Below, piece by piece: positions 1 to 8,069 of a stretch of DNA of 64,000 bases (its first letter is position 1; each line of letters begins with the position of its first letter). Under the pieces are notes generated by a model. It saw only the letters and a list, made by a program, of their open reading frames with translations, did not search any database and had not been told where the DNA came from. The translations under genes were made by a program, and so were the position numbers. Origin of the DNA: Bacillota bacterium (GTDB lineage: Bacteria > Bacillota > Clostridia > Clostridiales > Clostridiaceae); assembly GCA_023445445.1 (NCBI GenBank), contig JAEXLD010000043.1, positions 1 to 64,000 on the forward strand, read 5' to 3'.

Positions 1-168
1 ATTATTTTCAATTAATGCTTCAATTCTAGCTCCACATCTACTAGCTCCACAGAATCCTGTTCCAGCACAAGTAGCTTCTTGAACCTTTTCAAAAGTATCA
101 GCACCATCTTTTATAGCTTTTACTATTACATCTTTTTCTACAGCTTTGCATAAACAAACTAAATCCAT
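1..168 (-). CDS. BFD-like [2Fe-2S] protein (3' end outside window)
   Basis: Fifty-six codons read without a stop from an ATG at 168 to the window edge, with a GAGGTG ribosome binding site just upstream. The protein has a Cys-x-Cys pair near the start (C5, C7), then a helical stretch, then Cys residues at 34, 40 and 45 in a segment resembling the bacterioferritin-associated ferredoxin fold (TCAGTGFCGASRCG). That fold binds one 2Fe-2S cluster and occurs as a small protein or as a domain of larger redox enzymes. It probably ends soon after the window edge. The spacing of the last cysteines differs slightly from classic Bfd, so the family call is good but the partner is unknown. Confidence 0.7.
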   Translation of the reverse strand, partial: MDLVCLCKAVEKDVIVKAIKDGADTFEKVQEATCAGTGFCGASRCGARIEALIENN

Positions 169-278
169 ATCTACACCTCAATTTCTAAAATCTTTTCATT
201 AGATTACAAAAAATTAATCTCTTTTTTGATTATAATATATTTTCGCAATTTGTAAAGAATATTATTAGAAAATAATTA

Positions 279-1184
279 TTATAAGCTTATTATTTTCGAA
301 ATTATAGGTATAGTAATAATAGATAATAAGGTGGTGATAAATACAACTATTGATGAATATTCCTTTTCCTTATTAAAATCAGCTGCAAGTATTGATGTCA
401 TAGCAGCTGCTGGCATGGCTTGTATAACTATAATAGTATTTATTATAGTTGTATTATCCTTTAAAATTAGTTTTATTAGTATAAGTACCAAAGGTATTAT
501 TATTAGCTTAATTAATGATCCATAATATATTGATATTTCCTTAAACACATCTTTTAAACTTACTTTAGACAATATACTGCCTACAATTATCATTGAAATT
601 GGTGCAGTCATATCTCCAACTATTTTTGTTGTATCTAATATAAAAGACGGTAATTTCACTTTAAATAACATCATAGGTATGCCTATATATACTGCTATTA
701 TAGCCGGATTTAATAAGACCTTTTTTATATTTTTATTTGATATTTTATCTGAAAAAATCATAACTCCATATGTCCATAAAGCCATTGTAAATACCATATT
801 AAATATTGAGGTATAAATAACCCCTTCTGCCCCATACAAGCTATTAATTATAGGAAATCCTATAAAACCACAATTAGAAAATACATTTGCAAAATGTAGA
901 ATTTTTTTCTTTTCACTTTTAATAGGATATAAAAATATATAAGATATAATAGCTCCTAATATCATAAAAGCCACGCTATAAATAAATGATATTAAAACAT
1001 TTTTTCCCATTTCATCACTAAATTCAAAGCTAAATGAGTTTATAACTAAAAGTGGTAATGTTATTTCTAATAGTAGTCTTCTTAATCCTTTATTTACTTC
1101 TTCATTTATTATATTTTTTTTGGTTCCATAAACCCCAATTAAAATTATTAAAAATAAGGAAATTATTTTATTTAAAACAATCAT
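279..1184 (-). CDS. AEC-family transporter (auxin efflux carrier-like permease)
   Basis: A 301-residue, strongly hydrophobic protein with about ten predicted membrane segments in two halves, the usual size and shape of bacterial AEC (PF03547) permeases. It carries the family-like stretches ITLPLLVINSF near residue 45, FSNCGFIGFPI near residue 105 and VIQAMPAAAMTSILA near residue 260. In bacteria these proteins export or exchange small organic acids such as malate or malonate; the substrate here cannot be read from sequence. The start is supported by GGAG seven bases before the ATG. It is monocistronic and divergent from the mntP riboswitch unit. Confidence 0.85.
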   Translation of the reverse strand: MIVLNKIISLFLIILIGVYGTKKNIINEEVNKGLRRLLLEITLPLLVINSFSFEFSDEMGKNVLISFIYSVAFMILGAIISYIFLYPIKSEKKKILHFANVFSNCGFIGFPIINSLYGAEGVIYTSIFNMVFTMALWTYGVMIFSDKISNKNIKKVLLNPAIIAVYIGIPMMLFKVKLPSFILDTTKIVGDMTAPISMIIVGSILSKVSLKDVFKEISIYYGSLIKLIIIPLVLILIKLILKDNTTIINTIIVIQAMPAAAMTSILAADFNKEKEYSSIVVFITTLLSIITIPIISKIISL

Positions 1185-1267
1185 TTTTTCTCCTATACAA
1201 ATCTTTTTGTTTATATTATATGCTCTTTATTATTTTAATGTATATATTAATTTTTTCAATATTATTA

Positions 1268-1296
1268 TTGATATAATCATAATTATTTGTTATTAT
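1268..1296 (+). promoter_or_regulatory. Putative sigma-A promoter of the mntP riboswitch transcript
   Basis: TTGATA (1268-1273) and TATTAT (1291-1296) are separated by 17 bases. An overlapping TATAAT lies at 1294-1299. Either would start transcription a few bases before the riboswitch aptamer. Confidence 0.55.
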
Positions 1297-1312
1297 AATT
1301 ACTATCGAATTG

Positions 1313-1440
1313 TTTGTATAAGGGAGTAGTTAACTCTAATTTTGTAAGAGTTGCTAAGTCAACATATTGAACTTAGTTCTGGCTTAGTATTAAATAACGA
1401 GACTTATGCGTGGTTTTAACTACGCATAAGTCTCATTTTT
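1313..1440 (+). ncRNA. yybP-ykoY (manganese) riboswitch with intrinsic terminator
   Basis: The leader contains the conserved yybP-ykoY blocks: AGGGAGTAGTT at 1321, then a helix, then CTGGCTTAG around 1379 and AACGAGACTTAT around 1397. A perfect 13-bp hairpin (1399-1411 with 1422-1434) followed by a T run overlaps the 3' part of the aptamer, so ligand binding can compete with termination. The family senses Mn2+ and turns on Mn2+ exporters. The mntP gene starts 85 bases downstream, which matches that role. Confidence 0.88.
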
Positions 1441-1525
1441 TATGATAATAATCTATAAATAGTAATAAAATCCTAATTAATATTTAGGCTTTTATAATAA
1501 ATTCTATAATAAAGGAGTACATATC

Positions 1526-2107
1526 ATGGGTTTCATTTCAATTTTTATGACAGGTATAGGATTATCTATGGATGCCTTTGCCGTTTCCTTAGCTAAAGGT
1601 ATATGTTTAAAAGAAGATGAATTTAAAAATTCCTTTAAAGTTGCTTTATTCTTTGGCGGCTTTCAAGCCTTAATGCCATTATTAGGCTGGTGGTTTGGTA
1701 GATATTTTGAAAGCTATATAAAATCTTTTGATCATTGGATAGCTTTTATATTACTAGCACTTATAGGTGTAAAAATGCTAATAGAAGCCATTAAGGAATT
1801 AAGATCTATTAAAGATTCAGAGGTAGCTACAGAATGTGAAAGAGATGAATTTTCTTACAAAAAGTTAACAATACTAGCAATTGCAACTAGTATAGATGCC
1901 TTAGCTGTTGGAGTTAGCTTTGCATTTTTAAACGTTAGTATTATTCCTTCTGTAACAATTATAGGAATAACTACTTTTTTATTAAGTTTTTTTGCAGTTT
2001 TTCTTGGCAAAAAGCTTGGTGAGTATATGCAAAGTTATGCTGAAATAATAGGTGGAATTATTTTAATATTTATTGGAGCTAAAATATTGTTTGAACACCT
2101 TCTTTAA
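1526..2107 (+). CDS. mntP: Manganese efflux pump MntP
   Basis: A 193-residue membrane protein with six predicted transmembrane helices and the two repeated family signatures, GLSMDAFAVSLAKG near residue 12 and ATSIDALAVGVSFA near residue 116. The embedded Asp residues of these inverted repeats are typical of MntP (DUF204), which exports Mn2+ from the cytoplasm. The start has an AAAGGAG site eleven bases upstream. It lies directly behind a manganese riboswitch, so transcription should rise when cytoplasmic Mn2+ is high. A bidirectional terminator follows at 2173. Confidence 0.93.
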   Translation: MGFISIFMTGIGLSMDAFAVSLAKGICLKEDEFKNSFKVALFFGGFQALMPLLGWWFGRYFESYIKSFDHWIAFILLALIGVKMLIEAIKELRSIKDSEVATECERDEFSYKKLTILAIATSIDALAVGVSFAFLNVSIIPSVTIIGITTFLLSFFAVFLGKKLGEYMQSYAEIIGGIILIFIGAKILFEHLL

Positions 2108-2152
2108 AATGAAAAATGTAAAATGTAGAATTAAGGAAAAAACTCCTTTTGG
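2108..2152. repeat. Copy of dispersed palindromic intergenic element (short form)
   Basis: Right after mntP the DNA reads as AATG/AAAATG-type short repeats, then GTAGAATTAAGG, then a dyad AAACTCC-ttt-GGAGTTT. The same components recur near 8600, 19550, 19650, 31600, 43130 and 55550, always between genes. Confidence 0.5.
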
Positions 2153-2172
2153 AGTTTTAAAGAAAATCAAAA

Positions 2173-2210
2173 TTAAGAGGCTGTGGGAACAGCCTCTTAA
2201 TTTAATTTTT
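2173..2210. terminator. Bidirectional terminator between mntP and the Imm-5-like gene
   Basis: Perfect 12-bp stem (2173-2184 with 2189-2200) with GGGA loop, followed by a T-rich run on the plus strand and an A/T-rich run on the minus strand. The two flanking genes are convergent. Confidence 0.85.
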
Positions 2211-2737
2211 TAGCAATACCAATTTATTTCTGCTGGATTAGGCTCATCTATTATAGCAACTTCACGTAAAGCCTCTTCCATCTTTTCACACTCTCTTGCT
2301 GCAATTTCATCATAAATCTCATCACTATCATTAACACCAACTAATGAATATGCTATTGCAGCAGAACCATAAAAAGCAAGTCCTAAAGAGCTAGTTATAG
2401 TATTGATAGTTGTTGTTGTAGCTGCAATTGCTCTAGCAGCAGCTTGTGCCGCTGGATTTCCTTCTGCTTCTCTTGCAGCTATTTGAGCTTCCTTAATAAT
2501 TTTCTTTGCCTCAGCTAATTTTATATTACCTTTTAGCCATTCATAAACTGCCTTTAATGCATTTTCCAAACGATAATCATCAGGATATACATTTTTATAA
2601 ATTGGTAGAATATGTTCCCTAGCATATTCATTACACCATTTTATAATTGTATTTTTGTTCTGAGTTTCTATTAATCTCATAAGAGAAATGATATATGGTG
2701 AATCAGCTTTTCCAAGCATTTTTCTTACTTTTGACAT
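2210..2737 (-). CDS. Imm-5-like putative immunity protein
   Basis: A 175-residue, mostly helical protein. Three features recall the Imm-5-like putative immunity domain: a WCNEYAREHILPIY segment near residue 39, then YPDDYRLENALKAV near residue 51, then a long Ala-rich helix region with repeated AARE/AAAR motifs (residues 85-120). In that family the middle part is regularly an Ala/Arg-rich helical array. No toxin gene is adjacent, so an actual immunity role is unproven. The ATG is preceded by AAAGAGG. Its 3' end lies in the shared terminator at 2173. Confidence 0.6.
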   Translation of the reverse strand: MSKVRKMLGKADSPYIISLMRLIETQNKNTIIKWCNEYAREHILPIYKNVYPDDYRLENALKAVYEWLKGNIKLAEAKKIIKEAQIAAREAEGNPAAQAAARAIAATTTTINTITSSLGLAFYGSAAIAYSLVGVNDSDEIYDEIAARECEKMEEALREVAIIDEPNPAEINWYC

Positions 2738-2794
2738 AATAACCTCTTTTTATTAAATAATTTTATTTTAAACCCTACTAATGTATTTCTATAT

Positions 2795-3205
2795 CTAAAT
2801 TATTATTCCTTCAAAATGATCTATTTCATGTTGAATAATCTGTGCAGTAAAACCAGTAAATACTTGTTTATGCTTCTTAAAATCTCTATCAAGATATTCA
2901 ACTTCTATTGTTTCATATCTTTTTGTTTTTCTAAAGCCAGATAAGGACAAACAGCTTTCTTCTGTTTCATATTCTTTTTCTTTCTTTAAAATAACTGGAT
3001 TTACCATAGGAACTATTATATTACCTACACTAAATACAAGAATACGCTTTTTAACTCCTATCATATTTGCCGCCATACCAACACAAGCCTCTAAATTTGC
3101 TCTTAATGTATCAACTAAATCATCAATAACTGTTATATCTGCTTTTGTTGCAGCTTCTGACTTCTGTCCCAGGAATAATATATCTTTTACAATTGGTCTT
3201 ATCAT
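2795..3205 (-). CDS. Peptide deformylase family protein (atypical motif 1)
   Basis: A 136-residue protein with the deformylase metal-site motifs: ESCLS (C85) and HEIDH (H126, E127, H130). Deformylases remove the formyl group from N-terminal Met of new proteins using Fe2+ in the cytoplasm. Motif 1, normally G-x-G-x-A-A-x-Q, reads VGMAANMIG, so the Gln that contacts the substrate is replaced by Met. The protein is also shorter than standard Def (about 150-170). Clostridia often carry such a short second deformylase; I infer a divergent paralogue rather than the main housekeeping enzyme. Confidence 0.8.
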   Translation of the reverse strand: MIRPIVKDILFLGQKSEAATKADITVIDDLVDTLRANLEACVGMAANMIGVKKRILVFSVGNIIVPMVNPVILKKEKEYETEESCLSLSGFRKTKRYETIEVEYLDRDFKKHKQVFTGFTAQIIQHEIDHFEGIII

Positions 3206-3349
3206 ACTTATTCAAACCTTTCTATTTCTTAATTTTTATTCTAATTCTAATTCTAATTACTAACTACCTTATTTATCTACCTTTTATTTTAATATAATCA
3301 AAGTATAAATATTAAAAATACTAGTAGAATCAACTAAATTCTACTAGCA

Positions 3350-3910
3350 CTAAAAATTAATATTTAACCACTTTGGAAGCTTCTTATCAGCCCATGCTAT
3401 CTTTCCCTGCTTTAAATATGCAACTTCTCTTAACACCTCAGTATTATCATATATATTTACTTCATCACATATTTCAATTACTTCATTTAAATTTTTTAGA
3501 GAATTATAATATCTTCTTTCTATATCTTTATCAGGTATTCCATGTCCACCTTTGCTTACTCTAATTTTAACTCTTTCTTTAGCAATTTCAGGATCATCTA
3601 CCCCTATATAATTCATAACTATATAAAAACCATTCTCTTTAGCAAGCCTTATATTCCTTATTATACTTTTTCCAGATAATGTTGTTTCTTGGTTAAAAGA
3701 TACTCCTTCAAGAATATATTTTTTTATTAATACAATAGCTTCTCTTGCGCACTTAATTTGAAGATTATTATCTTGCCAAGAACCTATTCTTGCAACCATT
3801 TCATCAATATTTATTCTTTTTTCATCTTTATTTTCATTATAATATATAGATTTATATATTGAAGTTTTACCTGCTCCATTAACTCCTGCAAAAATTGTAT
3901 ATGTCGGCAT
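3350..3910 (-). CDS. Zeta-toxin-like P-loop kinase
   Basis: A 186-residue protein with a P-loop GVNGAGKTS at residues 9-17, an acidic IDE at 35-37, the substrate-side segment NQETTLSG at 73-80, and GGHGIP (121-126) followed by RRY (132-134). These are the marks of the zeta-toxin family, which phosphorylates UDP-N-acetylglucosamine-type substrates and blocks wall synthesis. It is shorter than streptococcal zeta (about 287). The ATG follows the stop of a 54-residue gene by one base, so the pair is probably translationally coupled. Some family members are non-toxic kinases, so toxicity is inferred. Confidence 0.78.
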   Translation of the reverse strand: MPTYTIFAGVNGAGKTSIYKSIYYNENKDEKRINIDEMVARIGSWQDNNLQIKCAREAIVLIKKYILEGVSFNQETTLSGKSIIRNIRLAKENGFYIVMNYIGVDDPEIAKERVKIRVSKGGHGIPDKDIERRYYNSLKNLNEVIEICDEVNIYDNTEVLREVAYLKQGKIAWADKKLPKWLNINF

Positions 3911-3911
3911 A

Positions 3912-4076
3912 CTACTTACCTATAACCTTTTCTTGTTCTTTTTGTAATACTAAATTAGATAATGCCATATAAAAATCTTGTTCTTCTTTTGTCTTAGCAT
4001 TCTTAAATAATTCTTTCAATTCACTATATGAATACTTTATAAAAATATCATATAAGTTAATATCCTTATTTTCCAT
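3912..4076 (-). CDS. 54-residue protein, candidate antitoxin partner of the zeta-like kinase
   Basis: A short open frame starts at ATG 4076 behind a near-perfect AGGAGGTG site (4081-4090) and ends one base before the zeta-like gene. The product begins MENKDINLYD, is charged and predicted helical, contains SYSELKELFKNA and KTKEEQDFYMALSNLV, and has no membrane segment. I recognise no family. The strong ribosome binding site, tight spacing and order (small gene first) are those of toxin-antitoxin operons; epsilon antitoxins are longer (about 90 residues) and not evidently similar. Function is inferred from context only. Confidence 0.65.
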   Translation of the reverse strand: MENKDINLYDIFIKYSYSELKELFKNAKTKEEQDFYMALSNLVLQKEQEKVIGK

Positions 4077-4148
4077 AAAAGGCACCTCCTAAAAGAAACA
4101 TATTTATATAAATATTATATATTAAATTTTCTAAATCATAAACCTCCC

Positions 4149-5003
4149 CTATAATTCTATCCAATCACTTATCTTGTTATAAACCTTAAAGCCCCTCTTC
4201 TTATACATTTCATAAGCAATACTATTCTTTTCTATTACTGTTAGGCAAAGCTCTTCTATTTTCTTTTCATTTAAATATTGTATTGCTGTTTCTAATAATC
4301 TTCTACCATAGCCTTTTCCCCTGTACTCTTTTGCTAATCCTATATCAAAAAAGCCTTTATTACCTTTAACAATTGTATTTAAAAATCCTATACTTTCACC
4401 TTTATCTATAACAATAAAATAAGCTTCATTATCATTTTTATTTTCTAAATATCCTTTTGCATCTTCCATTTCTATATAAGTTCCATGAGGCATATCCATA
4501 AAGGATTTATTATAAATATCCACATACTCTTTAATATTTTCCTTTGATAATTTAGTTTTATCTAATACATCATTTTCTTTTTCCCTATTAGTTAATATCA
4601 TATTAAAAGAGGAATAACTTCTTTTTAATCCAATACTTTCAGCTAAATTAAGTAAATCTGTATTTCTTATTCCAAGTAAAACTTTATTGGCACTATATTT
4701 CTTTGATAATGCTAATGAATTATTGATTAATTCTTTTAATACTTCTTTATTATTCTTTGGACAAATTACTTTATTAATATATATAGTCTTTAATTTATCT
4801 ACAACTTCTAATATTACTGATACCTTACCTATTATTTTATCTTCATGAAAATAAAACAATACACCTTCACCATAATTGCAAATCTTACCCTTAAGTTCTT
4901 TTTCAATTTCAGATAAGGATAAATTAGTATTTTCATTATTTTTTATAAACTCTAATGCTAAAATTCTTTCATCACTATTTAACTCTAAAAAGCTCTTTAT
5001 CAT
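4149..5003 (-). CDS. GNAT family N-acetyltransferase, double-domain
   Basis: A 284-residue protein whose C-terminal half has a clear GNAT acetyl-CoA site (EYRGKGYGRRLLETAIQYL near residue 233) and the following IAYEMYKKRGF helix-strand. The N-terminal half looks like a degenerate GNAT repeat. Such tandem GNATs acetylate small molecules or peptides; the substrate is unknown. I chose ATG 5003 rather than an upstream TTG because GAAGGA sits just before it and it overlaps the upstream stop as TAATG. It therefore forms a two-gene operon with the DUF2087 regulator. Confidence 0.85.
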   Translation of the reverse strand: MIKSFLELNSDERILALEFIKNNENTNLSLSEIEKELKGKICNYGEGVLFYFHEDKIIGKVSVILEVVDKLKTIYINKVICPKNNKEVLKELINNSLALSKKYSANKVLLGIRNTDLLNLAESIGLKRSYSSFNMILTNREKENDVLDKTKLSKENIKEYVDIYNKSFMDMPHGTYIEMEDAKGYLENKNDNEAYFIVIDKGESIGFLNTIVKGNKGFFDIGLAKEYRGKGYGRRLLETAIQYLNEKKIEELCLTVIEKNSIAYEMYKKRGFKVYNKISDWIEL

Positions 5004-5764
5004 TATTCCTTCACCCAATATTCACTACAATCCTTAGATCTATCTAAGAAACCATATTGAATTAAAGCTCTTCTTATTGTTACATAGTCTTCGTATATTC
5101 TCTTTAATACTCTATTAATTTCCTTTTCAGAATATTTCTTTCCAACATTAAAGTTTTTAGTTATTTCTTCTAATAAAATAATTTTTTTCTTTTCTTTAGC
5201 TGGATAACTTTTTAATGCTCCATTTTCATCTACATAAGTTTCTATTACTTTAATCTTTTCTTCCTTAGTTATATTAAATCTATCATCTAAGGTTGTTGCT
5301 CCCATGTGAGCATCACAAATAACATCACCCTCTAATATATTTATATTCTTATTTGTATTTTTAGAAAGTAAACTCATAGTTGCTAAAAATAGCTTAGCTT
5401 GTTTTTCTCTTTCCCTTAATTTATATCTATGATTTCTAATAGTTGAATTTGCCACTCCTAATTTTGATGCTATTTCCTTATCTGTAAGACCTAAAGCAAT
5501 TAATTCAATTACTGATTTTTGAGAGGATGATATACCTGTATAATTTGAATTCATATTTAATAAATAACTTAACATAGATTGGTGCTTATCCTTAATATGA
5601 AGCTCTGCTGTCTTTTTTGCATCATATAAATTCCCATCTACTTCATATATTCTTCCCTTAACAAAGCTTTCTTCACAAACTATACATTTTATATCTTCTT
5701 CTGTTTCAATATATCCCTTTTCAATTTCTTTAATAGATGCATTCCAGAAAAATTCATTATCCAT
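5003..5764 (-). CDS. LuxR-type HTH regulator with C-terminal DUF2087 and putative zinc site
   Basis: A 253-residue protein with three parts. Residues 1-70 hold a Cys-x2-Cys (27, 30) and His-x4-His (56, 61) set that could bind zinc. Residues about 85-130 are a LuxR-type HTH (ELIALGLTDKEIASKLGVA, then STIRNHRYKL). The last 75 residues match DUF2087, with KKYSEKEINRVLKRIYEDY and RRALIQYGFLDR. I use ATG 5764 because GGAGGT lies between it and the upstream ATG at 5779. The downstream GNAT overlaps its stop. It probably regulates its own operon; the ligand is unknown. Confidence 0.85.
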   Translation of the reverse strand: MDNEFFWNASIKEIEKGYIETEEDIKCIVCEESFVKGRIYEVDGNLYDAKKTAELHIKDKHQSMLSYLLNMNSNYTGISSSQKSVIELIALGLTDKEIASKLGVANSTIRNHRYKLREREKQAKLFLATMSLLSKNTNKNINILEGDVICDAHMGATTLDDRFNITKEEKIKVIETYVDENGALKSYPAKEKKKIILLEEITKNFNVGKKYSEKEINRVLKRIYEDYVTIRRALIQYGFLDRSKDCSEYWVKE

Positions 5765-5870
5765 AATTATGACCTCCATAATATTCCTTTAATTAGATTT
5801 TATAATCCTTTATTAATTTTGTCTATATATTTATAAACTTTATTTAATTAAGTTTATTATTTATGTAAAA

Positions 5871-5907
5871 AAAGAACAGGTTGTAATAAAAATACAACCT
5901 GTTCTTT
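5871..5907 (-). terminator. Intrinsic terminator of the LytTR/ABC operon
   Basis: Fifteen-base-pair stem (5871-5885 with 5893-5907) that on the minus strand ends in a run of T residues, four bases after the ABC permease stop. Confidence 0.85.
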
Positions 5908-5910
5908 CTT

Positions 5911-6729
5911 TTAATTAATATTCATATCCTTCTTATTATAAATAAAAGTGGCAGCAGCTAAAGATAATGCCATTAATAAAAATCCTATTAAAATATACTT
6001 TACTTCAAATCCATCCTTTATTATCTTTGATGGAATTATCCATTCGTATGGAGCAATATACTTTATAAATGAAAATTCTTCTTTTAACTTAGATATAATC
6101 CCTAGTATATAGGTTATAAAAAATAAACTAAGACCTATACTAGTTCCCATTTTCCCTCTTTTTAAAATTGTTGATATAGCTATACCAATTGCCATAAATA
6201 TATATCCTAAAAAAGACATCCCAATAAACATAATTTTTATATTCGTCATAAGATCCATTGTATTTATTTCACTTGGTTTAACTGCAATAGATATACCTGT
6301 TGTAATTCCTCCAATAATAATTGCATATATTAAAAGGTAAACAACCCTTGATAATATCTTACTCCAAAGAATTTTACTTCTTGATACTGGTTTAGAATAT
6401 AAGAATTCTATTGTGCCTTCACTTTCCTCTTCTATTATAGAATTAGCTCCAAGGATTGCCCCGTAAATAGCAAAAGCCATCCCAATATATTGAAGACAAT
6501 ATGCAAGGTAATCATTTATATTACTAAAATCAGTGGCACTTGAAAAATTAAAGGTTTCTAAAACTGCTGCTGGAAGGGAATCTAATTTAGATCCTACTAG
6601 TTCTTGCATTCCCATATCCTTCATACTTGGAAATAATACCATAAATAAAACTATAATTGCAGAAGTTCCTATACTCCAGTATATTAATGATTTTATATTT
6701 CTTTTAAACTCAAACTTAAATATATTCAT
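5911..6729 (-). CDS. ABC-2 type transporter permease
   Basis: A 272-residue integral membrane protein with about six transmembrane segments and the ABC-2 permease layout: an N-terminal amphipathic FKFEFKRNIKSLIYW, a first helix, and the EESEGTIEFLYSKPVSRSKI coupling segment near residue 105. It pairs with the ATPase encoded immediately upstream, whose stop overlaps this start by one base. The export substrate is unknown; linkage to LytTR and DUF3021 genes suggests a regulated efflux or stress-response pump. Confidence 0.88.
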   Translation of the reverse strand: MNIFKFEFKRNIKSLIYWSIGTSAIIVLFMVLFPSMKDMGMQELVGSKLDSLPAAVLETFNFSSATDFSNINDYLAYCLQYIGMAFAIYGAILGANSIIEEESEGTIEFLYSKPVSRSKILWSKILSRVVYLLIYAIIIGGITTGISIAVKPSEINTMDLMTNIKIMFIGMSFLGYIFMAIGIAISTILKRGKMGTSIGLSLFFITYILGIISKLKEEFSFIKYIAPYEWIIPSKIIKDGFEVKYILIGFLLMALSLAAATFIYNKKDMNIN

Positions 6730-7610
6730 TATTTACTCTCTCCTTCATAATAGTTTAAAAAGGCCTCTTCTAATTTAACTTCTTCTATTAGAAGCTTGTC
6801 CAAATCATATTTAGCAAGTATCCTTATTAATTCATTTATATTTCCTTTATAAATAAACTCAACTTCTTCACCAATAAGCTTTAAGCTTTCTGATATATTC
6901 TTAATTTCTTCTATATTTATATTACTAGATTTTAGTGTTATCCTTTTTCCTAAATCTCTATCCATATTATTTAAATCTAATATATCTATTATTTCCCCTT
7001 CTTTTATAACTGCAACTCTATCACAAAATCTCTCTATTTCTGAAAGGTTATGAGAGGATAAAAATATAGTTTTTCCCTTTGATTTTTCCTTTAACAATAT
7101 ATTAAATAGTTTTTGTTGAATTAATGGATCTAAGCCATTTGTTGGCTCATCTAAAATAACTATTTTAGGATTGCTTAAAAGTGCTTGAACTATAGCTACC
7201 TTCTTTTTATTTCCAAGGCTAAGTTCTTCAATTTTTTTATCTAATTCTACCTCTAATTCATTGCAAAGTTCATTTAAATATTCTCTATCACTGGAATCAA
7301 AAAATGAAATAGCATAATTTAATATATCCTTTACTTTAACCTCTGAATAATATCTTACTTCACTTGGTACATAACTAGCAAACTCCTTAATAGCTTTACT
7401 TTCACTTACAATATCCTTTCCTAATATCTTAGCACTTCCTGAAGTAGGAAAAATAAAATTTAGTAATGTCTTTATTGTTGTGGATTTACCTGCTCCATTT
7501 GGTCCTATAAATCCGTATATTTCTCCTTCTTTAATTTCTAAGTTTACATTTTTTATCCCTCTGTTTTTACCATAGTTCTTAGTTAAATTACTTATTTTGA
7601 TAGCTTCCAT
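6729..7610 (-). CDS. ABC transporter ATP-binding protein
   Basis: A 293-residue ATPase of the drug/lantibiotic export type. Walker A is GPNGAGKST, the signature is LSLGNKKKVAIVQAL, Walker B is IVILDEPTNGLDP, and the switch His lies in FLSSHNLSE. A C-terminal domain of about 80 residues follows the nucleotide-binding fold. ATG 7610 is preferred over GTG 7619 because a GGGGTG ribosome binding site lies between them. It sits between the DUF3021 gene and the permease in one operon. Confidence 0.92.
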   Translation of the reverse strand: MEAIKISNLTKNYGKNRGIKNVNLEIKEGEIYGFIGPNGAGKSTTIKTLLNFIFPTSGSAKILGKDIVSESKAIKEFASYVPSEVRYYSEVKVKDILNYAISFFDSSDREYLNELCNELEVELDKKIEELSLGNKKKVAIVQALLSNPKIVILDEPTNGLDPLIQQKLFNILLKEKSKGKTIFLSSHNLSEIERFCDRVAVIKEGEIIDILDLNNMDRDLGKRITLKSSNINIEEIKNISESLKLIGEEVEFIYKGNINELIRILAKYDLDKLLIEEVKLEEAFLNYYEGESK

Positions 7611-7623
7611 ATTTAACACCCCA

Positions 7624-8055
7624 CTATAAATTTTCTTTATATCTCATTAATTTATCATTAAATCTTTCTCCTGTTATTTTCTTATAAGCATAAAAATTTA
7701 TAATTACAAGAATAAAATAAACTGTATATATAATGAAGAATATCCTATTAGATATACCCCATAGCTCTGACCAATCAAAATAATAAATAAAAATATTTAA
7801 AATACCTAAAAGTATTAAGTATTGTCCTACTACTTTAATTTTTATTGACACTTTAGATAATACTTTTTCATTATATAAAATAAATTGACTACTACTAATC
7901 AATAATGCTAACAATATAAATTCCCATAATAATTCTAAAGGCATTAATTTATTCCCAAGAAAAAGACTTACTAATCCATAGGTTAAAATTATCATCATAA
8001 AAAATAACCCTGTTAAAGCTTTTAAGTCATGTCCTATATTATAAAGATTTTTCAT
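7624..8055 (-). CDS. DUF3021-like membrane protein
   Basis: A 143-residue protein with four predicted transmembrane helices and a short basic C-terminal tail. DUF3021 proteins are almost always encoded beside a LytTR-domain DNA-binding protein, as here (stop of the LytTR gene is 14 bases upstream), and are thought to restrain or signal to it at the membrane. The family assignment rests mostly on this partnership, size and topology. A GGAG site precedes the ATG. Confidence 0.72.
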   Translation of the reverse strand: MKNLYNIGHDLKALTGLFFMMIILTYGLVSLFLGNKLMPLELLWEFILLALLISSSQFILYNEKVLSKVSIKIKVVGQYLILLGILNIFIYYFDWSELWGISNRIFFIIYTVYFILVIINFYAYKKITGERFNDKLMRYKENL

Positions 8056-8069
8056 TATTTCCTCTCCTT

